This document shows, in pieces, positions 1-5,981 of a stretch of DNA of 36,333 nucleotides. How positions within the stretch are numbered: the first letter of the stretch is position 1; each line of letters opens with the position of its first letter. The notes under the pieces were generated by a model that made no database searches, was not told the DNA's origin, and saw only the letters and a program-made list of their open reading frames with translations. Origin of the DNA: Zetaproteobacteria bacterium (lineage in GTDB: Bacteria > Pseudomonadota > Zetaproteobacteria > Mariprofundales > Mariprofundaceae); assembly GCA_002746295.2 (NCBI GenBank), contig NVWS02000024.1:1-36333 (forward strand), given 5' to 3'. Position numbers and translations under genes: made by a program.

Positions 1-126
1 CGATTCAAGCGTATTTATTGGAAAGGCGTACTTTGATCACCATCCTATTTTGCAGCTTCATGCGGCGGTGCGCCAATTGAGATTGTGAAGCAATACATCA
101 AACAGCAAAATACGCCTGACCAGTGA
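1..126 (+). pseudogene. 3' remnant of an IS200/IS605-type tnpA transposase
   Basis: Frame 1 from the window edge reads as the C-terminal tail of an IS200/IS605 TnpA (Y1 HUH transposase), with the family-typical SPSYFAASCGGAP block followed by IVKQYIKQQ and a TGA stop at 124-126. Within this tail, codon 34-36 is TGA where the family normally has Trp (VLW-SPSYF), so the reading frame is interrupted. Only the tail lies in the window, so the state of the rest of the gene is unknown. An IS200/IS605-type end follows directly downstream. The family assignment rests on my recognition of the tail motif. It could still be an active copy if the TGA were a sequencing error. Confidence 0.65.
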
Positions 127-130
127 AGAT

Positions 131-181
131 GCACCTTATATCCTCGACCTGAAGGACGAGGTTTTACGGTGCGGTGGATAA
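131..181 (+). mobile_element. IS200/IS605-type terminal hairpin, copy A
   Basis: Just after the tnpA remnant is an imperfect hairpin with CCTCG at 142-146 and CGAGG at 157-161, followed by a T-rich TTTTACGG tract, as is common at the tnpA-side end of IS200/IS605 elements. A close copy lies at 1561-1608 in the same orientation. The first 26 bases from 133 are identical and 36 of 38 aligned bases match. The stop codon of nrtS (164-166, minus strand) lies inside this element end. Confidence 0.65.
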
Positions 182-391
182 ATAAGCACTGATGCTGGAG
201 AGTGTAGAAACGGTATAAGGCACAAACATTGTGAGAGCGGATTTTAACCAGTCAGATGTTGTCATCTCTCCTGCTAAAATGGTATCACCGTGGTTAATGA
301 CAACCAATATAGGGCCAACAATCAGCGCAAATTTACTGGCTGTGCGCATGACAGACGGTTGTCGCGCAATGGCAATGCGTTTTTTAATCAT
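164..391 (-). CDS. nrtS: NrtS-like nitrate/nitrite transporter, small membrane protein
   Basis: This 75-residue protein has two predicted hydrophobic segments (about residues 18-34 and 50-70). It matches the NrtS pattern I know: a basic N-terminus, an [15 protein letters not shown] block, then [14 protein letters not shown]. NrtS proteins are implicated in nitrate/nitrite transport in some bacteria; that role is family knowledge. The start ATG (389-391) overlaps the 3' end of ispH by 8 bases, so translation is probably coupled to ispH. The last codons and the TAA stop fall inside an IS200/IS605-type end, so the C-terminus appears to have been supplied or reshaped by the insertion. The transmembrane core is intact. 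A different small membrane protein family is possible. Confidence 0.72.
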   Translation of the reverse strand: MIKKRIAIARQPSVMRTASKFALIVGPILVVINHGDTILAGEMTTSDWLKSALTMFVPYTVSTLSSISAYLSTAP

Positions 392-1367
392 CTGATTTCA
401 AATCATTTTCACGCAACTCGACTGGTAAACTAAAAGATACATTTTCATTCACTGTTTTGAGGTGGTGGACTTGGCTATTATTTTTATTCTTCATTTTTAT
501 AAAATTAACAACTTGTTGAACCAACTCTTCAGGTGCTGATGCGCCTGCAGTGATGCCAATATGCTGTTTTCCTTCTAACCACTGTACATCAATATCATGT
601 TCATCATCAATCAAATAAGCAGGAGTTTGACAGCGTTCCGCAACTTCACGCAAGCGATTGCTATTGGATGAATTTTTAGAACCAATCACAAAGACAAGGT
701 CGCTTTTTTCTACCAAAGCTTTGACTGCTGTTTGCCGATTGCTTGTGGCATAACAAATATCTTCGCGTTTGGGGGCTGAAATGTTAGGGAAGCGCTGCTG
801 TAAAGCTACAATCACATCCTTGGTGTCATCGATGCTGAGTGTGGTTTGGGTCACAAACGCAAGTTTATCAGGGTTTGTGACGGTTAAATTCGCAATATCT
901 TGCGTTGTCGAGACCAACAAAACAGCGCCGTCTGGAGCCTGCCCCATGGTGCCTTCGACTTCAGGGTGTCCTGCATGACCAATCAAAATGACCTGATCAC
1001 CAGCAGCATAATGACGAAGCAATTCCAAGTGAACTTTGGTGACCAAAGGGCATGTGGCATCAATGACGCGTAAATCACGGTTCTGTGCCTTTTTTTGCAC
1101 GGCCTTACTCACACCATGTGCCGAAAAAATAAGCAAAGCACCATCAGGAGCATCGCTAACAGCATCAATGAAAATAGCACCTTTGGCTTTTAAGTTATCA
1201 ACAACATGACGATTATGGACGATTTCATGTCGGACATATACGGGTGCGCCATAGACTTCAATAGCCTTTTCCACAATTTCAATGGCGCGATCCACGCCTG
1301 CACAAAAACCTCGGGGTTCGGCTAAAAAAATAGACTGCTGTTGAAATTTTAGGGGTGCTTGCTGCAT
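384..1367 (-). CDS. ispH: 4-hydroxy-3-methylbut-2-enyl diphosphate reductase
   Basis: IspH (LytB) is the last enzyme of the MEP isoprenoid pathway. It is a cytoplasmic iron-sulfur reductase that converts HMBPP to IPP and DMAPP. The 327-residue length is normal. The three cluster-binding cysteines are visible: Cys22 in PRGFCAGV, Cys106 in DATCPLV and Cys205 in [10 protein letters not shown]. The substrate-binding motifs [13 protein letters not shown] and [11 protein letters not shown] are also present. A GAAGGAAGG Shine-Dalgarno stretch lies just upstream of the ATG. nrtS overlaps its 3' end, so the two are probably cotranscribed. The region upstream of its start carries a remnant resembling the TnpB-side end of an IS605 element. 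Confidence 0.97.
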   Translation of the reverse strand: MQQAPLKFQQQSIFLAEPRGFCAGVDRAIEIVEKAIEVYGAPVYVRHEIVHNRHVVDNLKAKGAIFIDAVSDAPDGALLIFSAHGVSKAVQKKAQNRDLRVIDATCPLVTKVHLELLRHYAAGDQVILIGHAGHPEVEGTMGQAPDGAVLLVSTTQDIANLTVTNPDKLAFVTQTTLSIDDTKDVIVALQQRFPNISAPKREDICYATSNRQTAVKALVEKSDLVFVIGSKNSSNSNRLREVAERCQTPAYLIDDEHDIDVQWLEGKQHIGITAGASAPEELVQQVVNFIKMKNKNNSQVHHLKTVNENVSFSLPVELRENDLKSDD

Positions 1368-1400
1368 AAAAGCCTTCCTTCGGTTACGTTTGGCGCAAGC

Positions 1401-1510
1401 TTGACACTCCTCCAGCTAAAGCAAGAGGATTCTTGGGCTGAGTGTCTAATGACTGCTCATATTTCCACAAGCGTTACTTCCCGTGAGACCCACGGTAGGT
1501 CGTTTAATGA
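1401..1510 (-). ncRNA. Remnant resembling a TnpB-associated guide-RNA scaffold / IS605 end
   Basis: Read on the minus strand, this stretch looks like the 3' end of a TnpB-type IS605 element. A short coding-like tail (PTVGLTGSNACGN, then a stop) is followed by a CCCAAGAATCCTC hairpin with GCTTTAGC in its loop, ending in GGAGTGTCAA at 1401. TnpB guide RNAs (omega/reRNA) span this position and end with a guide taken from the adjacent flank. Here the flank would be the ispH leader. No tnpB body is present. The assignment comes from recalled family appearance and no covariance search was run. Whether it is transcribed is unknown. Confidence 0.42.
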
Positions 1511-1533
1511 CACTGGCAAGTGTGTGAAATATA

Positions 1534-1562
1534 TTGAGACTGTCAAATATTATACGTATTAC
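1534..1562 (+). promoter_or_regulatory. Possible sigma-70 promoter for bcp-coaBC-dut
   Basis: A TTGAGA at 1534-1539 (5 of 6 to consensus) is separated by 17 bases from TATTAC at 1557-1562 (4 of 6). Transcription would start inside the IS-derived end and run into bcp. This is a pattern match only. Confidence 0.35.
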
Positions 1563-1608
1563 CTTATATCCTCGACCTGAAGGACGGGGGTTTACGGTAA
1601 GTTGGATA
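1561..1608 (+). mobile_element. IS200/IS605-type terminal hairpin, copy B
   Basis: This is a near-identical copy of the element end at 131-181, in the same orientation, with the CCTCG/CGGGG stem (one G-U pair) and the TTTACGG tract. No tnpA lies next to it. With the oppositely oriented TnpB-like end at 1401-1510, it forms a remnant of about 210 bp that looks like both ends of a divergent tnpA/tnpB element with the middle lost. The bcp ribosome binding site begins immediately after it. Confidence 0.6.
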
Positions 1609-1623
1609 ACAAAGGAGTCTGTG

Positions 1624-2109
1624 ATGAGCGATTATGATTTGAATGTGGGCGATGATGTCCCCGAAATAGTGTTACCAACATGGCCTGAAGGTGAACTGGC
1701 ACTGTCAGCTTACAAAGGTGAGTGGGTGATTGTTTATTTTTACCCCAAAGATAGTACATCAGGCTGCACGACTGAATCATGTGAATTTCGTGATGCTCTA
1801 CCTGATTTTGCGGGCGCTGATGCAAAAATCGTGGGTGTGAGCCGTGATTCAGTGAAGTCACACAGCAACTTTACCAACAAACAAAGTCTGAATTTCCCTT
1901 TGATTTCCGATGTGGAAGAAGCCTTATGCAAAGCCTTTGATGTATTGCAACTCAAAAAGAATTATGGCAAAGAATATATGGGCATTGAACGCTCAACATT
2001 TATCATTAACCCCGAGGGTAAAGTCGCATATATTTGGCGGAAAGTTCGGGTAAAAGAGCATGTGGCGAATGTATTGGAAACACTCAAAGCCTTGCAAGAA
2101 AAAGCATAA
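1624..2109 (+). CDS. bcp: Thioredoxin-dependent peroxiredoxin, Bcp/PrxQ family
   Basis: This is a cytoplasmic peroxidase that reduces hydrogen and organic peroxides using thioredoxin. The 161-residue protein has the Bcp active site FYPKDSTSGCTTESC, with the peroxidatic Cys48 and the resolving Cys53 five residues later. The downstream GVSRDSVKSHSNF and RSTFIINPEGKV blocks fit the AhpC/TSA fold. The ATG at 1624 was chosen because an AAGGAG sequence ends seven bases before it. A longer in-frame extension reaches back into IS-derived sequence and is unlikely to be translated. coaBC begins at the base after its stop, so the two are likely one operon. Confidence 0.93.
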   Translation: MSDYDLNVGDDVPEIVLPTWPEGELALSAYKGEWVIVYFYPKDSTSGCTTESCEFRDALPDFAGADAKIVGVSRDSVKSHSNFTNKQSLNFPLISDVEEALCKAFDVLQLKKNYGKEYMGIERSTFIINPEGKVAYIWRKVRVKEHVANVLETLKALQEKA

Positions 2110-3285
2110 ATGCTGAAAGGGAAAAAAGTTTTATTGGGTGTGACTGGCGGCATTGCGGTTTATCGCGTAGCAGAGTTGGCACGTATGCTCATCAAACAGG
2201 GGGCAAAGGTTCGTTGCGTGATGACAAATGCGGCTTGTCAATTTGTGACCCCCTTAACATTTGAAGCTTTGACGGGTGAAAAAGTCCACACGGCATTGTT
2301 TAACCTCACGGATGAACGAGAAATGGGGCATATTCAATTGGCACGCTGGGCAGATGTGGTGGTGCTTGCACCTGCCACATCCAATATTTTGGCGAAATTA
2401 GCGCATGGTATCGCCGATGATTTATTGACCACCATGATGCAGGTATGTGAGCAGCCTATATTGATTGCTCCTGCAATGAATGTTTCGATGTGGCAATCAG
2501 CATCCACACAAAAGAATGTGGCATATTTGAAGCAGAAAAATATGCAAATCTTACCACCCGTACCCGGTATATTGGCATGTGGAGAACAGGGAGCGGGTCG
2601 TTTGCCTGATTTGAATGTGATCGTGGATGCGCTTTTACCTTTATTGCACTCACCCTGTTTACAAGGGCAACGATGGGTGATCAATGCTGGGCCAACCGTG
2701 GAATCATGGGATGCCGTGCGTACATTAAGCAATCGTGCATCGGGAACGTTGGGGGCTTATTTGGCAAGGTGGGCAGAAGCATGGGGCGCTGATGTCTGTT
2801 TGATTGCAGGTGTCGGCACGCCAGAGACACCTGCTGGTGTACAACGTGTCAATGTTGAAACAGGTTTAGAGATGTTGGTAGCATGTGAAAAAGCAGCGCA
2901 AGATAGCGATGTGTTTATAGCGACGGCGGCAGTCAGTGACTTTCGTTTTGCAGTATCTCCAAAGGAAAAAATCAAGCGACAAAATATATCATCCATGATG
3001 GTTGAGATGGTTTCAAATCCTGATGTCGTCGCGCATATTGCCATGATGCCACATCGACCCAAAACAGTGGTTGCCTTTGCGGCAGAAAGTCAGAATCACA
3101 TCGGCTATGCCAAAGATAAGCTGCAACGTAAAGCTGTGGATGCCATTGTTGCCAACGATGTGAGCAATATGGGGCTGTCTAGATCATCGGGTTGGTGGGT
3201 TACAGCGGATCAAACCGTGGCACTTAAAGCCGCACATAAATCTCAATTTGCCCAGCAAATCATTCAGAAGGTGATGGCGTTATGA
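2110..3285 (+). CDS. coaBC: Bifunctional phosphopantothenoylcysteine decarboxylase/phosphopantothenate-cysteine ligase
   Basis: CoaBC (Dfp) carries out two consecutive steps of coenzyme A synthesis: CTP-dependent joining of cysteine to phosphopantothenate, then FMN-dependent decarboxylation. The N-terminal CoaC flavoprotein domain (about 1-180) has GVTGGIAVYR, catalytic His74 in MGHIQLARWAD, the PAMNVSMW motif and the substrate-clamp Cys157 in GILACGEQGAGR. The C-terminal CoaB domain (about 187-391) has INAGPTVESWDAVR, LSNRASG and the AAVSDFR/KIKR nucleotide-binding region. Its stop overlaps the dut start in an ATGA arrangement. The coaBC-dut order is common in proteobacteria. Confidence 0.96.
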   Translation: MLKGKKVLLGVTGGIAVYRVAELARMLIKQGAKVRCVMTNAACQFVTPLTFEALTGEKVHTALFNLTDEREMGHIQLARWADVVVLAPATSNILAKLAHGIADDLLTTMMQVCEQPILIAPAMNVSMWQSASTQKNVAYLKQKNMQILPPVPGILACGEQGAGRLPDLNVIVDALLPLLHSPCLQGQRWVINAGPTVESWDAVRTLSNRASGTLGAYLARWAEAWGADVCLIAGVGTPETPAGVQRVNVETGLEMLVACEKAAQDSDVFIATAAVSDFRFAVSPKEKIKRQNISSMMVEMVSNPDVVAHIAMMPHRPKTVVAFAAESQNHIGYAKDKLQRKAVDAIVANDVSNMGLSRSSGWWVTADQTVALKAAHKSQFAQQIIQKVMAL

Positions 3286-3746
3286 TGAAACAAAATCAAC
3301 GTACAATCGTGGACATTCAGATTTTGCCACACGGGGAAGGCTTGGACATTCCTTTTTATGCCAGCGCGCTGGCAGCAGGTGCAGATCTTCGCGCTGCCAT
3401 TGAGCAAGATGTTGTCCTTGAAGCGGGTGAGTACCAATTGATTCCGACAGGTTTTGCGATGGCTTTGTCGGTGGGATTTGAGGCACAAATCCGTCCGCGT
3501 TCGGGTTTGGCATTCAAACATGGTATAACAGTCTTAAATAGCCCTGGTACCATTGATGCGGACTACCGTGGTGAGGTCGGTGTGATCCTTATAAATCATG
3601 GTTGCAAGCCGTTTGTGGTTCAGCGGGGTGATCGTATTGCTCAAATGGTGATTGCAAGCTTTGTGCAAGCTGATTTTCAGACTGTCAATACATTGGATGA
3701 AACACAACGCGGTGTGGGTGGTTTTGGTAGTTCGGGTAAGCGTTGA
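3282..3746 (+). CDS. dut: dUTP diphosphatase
   Basis: Dut hydrolyses dUTP to dUMP and pyrophosphate, which keeps uracil out of DNA and supplies thymidylate synthesis. The 154-residue protein has the trimeric dUTPase motifs in order: ASALAAGADLRA (motif 1), IRPRSGLAFKHGI (2), GTIDADYRGE with the catalytic Asp (3), RGDRIAQMVI (4) and the flexible C-terminal RGVGGFGSSGKR (5). The start overlaps the coaBC stop. A second in-frame ATG three bases on (3285) is equally possible. The gene ends 16 bases before the convergent HD-GYP gene, with no visible terminator between them. Confidence 0.96.
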   Translation: MMKQNQRTIVDIQILPHGEGLDIPFYASALAAGADLRAAIEQDVVLEAGEYQLIPTGFAMALSVGFEAQIRPRSGLAFKHGITVLNSPGTIDADYRGEVGVILINHGCKPFVVQRGDRIAQMVIASFVQADFQTVNTLDETQRGVGGFGSSGKR

Positions 3747-3762
3747 CCTGAATTCAAGTGTG

Positions 3763-4974
3763 TTATTCATGCTGTTTGTTGGATAACGCCAAGGTTGTCT
3801 CTTCGTACATGCAGCGTTCAACCGTGAGGTTGGGTTGGGTGGTTAAATCGATTTTGCGTGGTGGTATGGGATTGCCGTGTCGATCCATACGAATTTCAAC
3901 CACGGGGCGCAAAGGTCGATAGGGGTGAATATGGGTGACCAAACCAATTTCACCTGTGTTGAGTTGGCTATAAGTGCCGATGGGGTACAATGAAATGGAT
4001 TCAATCAACGCTTTTAGCATATCAGGGTCAAAGGATTTCTTATGGTTTTTGACCATTTCACGGATGGCATCCCGAGGTAATAGGCGGTTGCGATAAGGAC
4101 GGTAGTGAATCAATGCCTCAAACATGGAAAGTACACCCGTGAGTCGAGCACTCCATGCAATGTTTGATCCCGACAAGCCTGTGGCACCACTTCCATCATA
4201 ACGTTCATTGGCGAACAAACAGGCATCTAAAATAATATTATCATCAATATTGGATGTTTTTAAATATTCAAACCCAAGCCTAGGAGCCTGATGGATTTCT
4301 TTGAGTTCTTTTTTCGTCAGCCGCTCTTTCTTGTTACGAATTTCCTTGGGAATTTGCGCCATGCCAATGTGGTGTAACATGGCTGCAAAGGTATGAATAT
4401 GTAAGTCAGTGGTGGATAATTTTAAACGTTGCCCTGTTTTGATGGTGTAAAGCATCATGAGAATGGACTTCTGGATCAGCCCACCCAAGCTGCTATGGCG
4501 TTCTCGGATGTGTTGGGTCTGTTGAGAGATATTGAGCTCTAAGCTATCCATAATTTGTTGTTCATGATCGTTTTGAAGTTGGGATAATAAATGTTGAATA
4601 TGTTGGGATAAAGCTGAAAAATCACATGCCTGGTTTTGTTCGGCGCGTTCAAAAACGGATTGAATATGTCGAATACATTGGCGTAACCATGGTGTATTTT
4701 TGAAGTGATGGGTTTGATGTTCAGCTTCTGTGTGGCTCGAAACATCTGTGCTTGGCTTGGAATGGGTTGCTTTGGTACTTGGATTCAAGTTTTCTTCGTC
4801 AATCAAGTCCTTGAACTCATGGCTGAGAAAAGGCGTTTCGATGATGACATCATCGCATGTTTCATCGGGTAGGTTAAGATTGACATCTTCACGGTTGGGT
4901 GTGAGCAAAGGGGCAGAGGCGTTTGGGTTTGATGATTGGCGGTGGGCGCGTAGTAAATCAATGTATTTGGTCAT
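3763..4974 (-). CDS. Degenerate HD-GYP-domain protein, probably non-catalytic
   Basis: This 403-residue cytoplasmic protein has a polar, low-complexity N-terminus (about 1-95), a helical middle and an HD-GYP-type domain (about 165-330), followed by a roughly 70-residue beta-rich tail. HD-GYP domains are normally c-di-GMP phosphodiesterases. Here several hallmark residues are altered: the HD pair reads His201-His202 (HHIGM instead of HDIGK), HHExxDGxGYP reads ANERYDGSGATG (255-266), and only the middle His228 and the DGSG core are conserved. Hydrolysis is therefore doubtful, and ligand binding or regulation is an alternative. The ATG at 4974 was chosen because it lies one base after the stop of the upstream ATPase, implying coupling. 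An earlier in-frame start at 5049 would overlap that gene by 74 bases. Confidence 0.8.
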   Translation of the reverse strand: MTKYIDLLRAHRQSSNPNASAPLLTPNREDVNLNLPDETCDDVIIETPFLSHEFKDLIDEENLNPSTKATHSKPSTDVSSHTEAEHQTHHFKNTPWLRQCIRHIQSVFERAEQNQACDFSALSQHIQHLLSQLQNDHEQQIMDSLELNISQQTQHIRERHSSLGGLIQKSILMMLYTIKTGQRLKLSTTDLHIHTFAAMLHHIGMAQIPKEIRNKKERLTKKELKEIHQAPRLGFEYLKTSNIDDNIILDACLFANERYDGSGATGLSGSNIAWSARLTGVLSMFEALIHYRPYRNRLLPRDAIREMVKNHKKSFDPDMLKALIESISLYPIGTYSQLNTGEIGLVTHIHPYRPLRPVVEIRMDRHGNPIPPRKIDLTTQPNLTVERCMYEETTLALSNKQHE

Positions 4975-4975
4975 T

Positions 4976-5776
4976 TTAAGATGGATACCTTTGAATGACA
5001 GCGGAAATAAGTTGGCTGTTGATGAGTTTGCATTGGTTGCGCATGCCAATCAATAAGCAGCGATCCATGAGGTGGTTGATTCGGCGTGGAATGCCTTGGG
5101 TGTGTTTGTGAACAAGAACAACCGCTTGTCGCGTCAGTATAGGTCGCTTCGATCCTGCTGCGCGCAAACGATGCAAAACGTAGCGCATACTATCTTCGGG
5201 GCTCATCTGCCCAATGCTCAAATTTAGGGCGATGCGTTGCTGGAGTTGTGGGAGCTTGGCAATTTTACGTTGCAGTTCAGGTTGTCCAACAAAGACCAAA
5301 GTCATGAGGAAATGTCCACCCAGTTGGAAGTTAAGCAACAGGCGTAATTCTTCAAATGTTGCCAGAGATGGAATACTTTGAGCTTCATCGATGCATACAA
5401 CGGTGTGTTTTTCTGTCTTTGCATTGTGTGCAAGGTGGGCTTGTAGACTGCGTAAAAGGTTGTTTCTATCTTGTCGTTCGGTGGCAATATCCAGTTGCTG
5501 ACAAACCTCCAACAGCATTTCGACAGGTGTGAGTCGTGAATAGGTAATGAGGGCAATATCGAAACGGTCTTCAGGAAGGGCAAGTAAGACACGCTGGGTG
5601 ATGGTAGATTTGCCGCAGCCGATGCCACCCGTGAGTGCAATGGCACCTTTTTGACGACTGATTGCATCATGCAAATCTTCCAATAAAATACGATGTGCTT
5701 GTGATTCAAAGAAAAAATGTTCATTGGGAACATTTTCAAAAGGAAATTGACTTAGATTCCAATGTTTAAGGTACAT
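4976..5776 (-). CDS. ExeA/GspA-like AAA+ ATPase
   Basis: This 266-residue P-loop ATPase has Walker A GGIGCGKST (50-58), Walker B VVCIDEAQ (126-133), a sensor-like VFVGQPEL stretch and a C-terminal GIPRRINHLMDRCLL helix, typical of the ExeA/GspA/TniB-like group. Related ATPases occur in type II secretion (ExeA) and near exopolysaccharide/exosortase loci. There is no peptidoglycan-binding tail or transmembrane segment, so it looks cytoplasmic and shorter than ExeA. It is the first gene of a two-gene unit with the HD-GYP-like protein and is divergent from the polysaccharide export operon, so a regulatory or energising role there is an inference. Confidence 0.82.
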   Translation of the reverse strand: MYLKHWNLSQFPFENVPNEHFFFESQAHRILLEDLHDAISRQKGAIALTGGIGCGKSTITQRVLLALPEDRFDIALITYSRLTPVEMLLEVCQQLDIATERQDRNNLLRSLQAHLAHNAKTEKHTVVCIDEAQSIPSLATFEELRLLLNFQLGGHFLMTLVFVGQPELQRKIAKLPQLQQRIALNLSIGQMSPEDSMRYVLHRLRAAGSKRPILTRQAVVLVHKHTQGIPRRINHLMDRCLLIGMRNQCKLINSQLISAVIQRYPS

Positions 5777-5981
5777 GATTAGCTATGCTTAATGCTTAAT
5801 GATAAAGGATAAAGTGAAAGTATGAATTGATGTTCAATGTCATCGTCCCCTTTATCTATTTAGCGTGCGTGTTGCTATGTTGAATTGAGTCAAAGTACCA
5901 TGCTAACGCGAGAGCTTAACATGAAATAATAGCTTGGGTAAGCTTCCATTGCGGCGGTATGAAAGCTTTGATTAAAAGAAG

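Noticed and set aside
1359-1580. 73-codon plus-strand open frame upstream of bcp
   Set aside because: It consists of the IS605-type remnant read in the wrong orientation. The repeat structure explains it.
1534-1623. N-terminal extension of Bcp
   Set aside because: It lies in IS-derived sequence, and the AAGGAG before 1624 together with family length supports the shorter start.
5302-5739. 145-codon minus-strand open frame inside the ATPase gene
   Set aside because: It is a shifted-frame shadow of the Walker-motif ATPase, with no ribosome site or domain.
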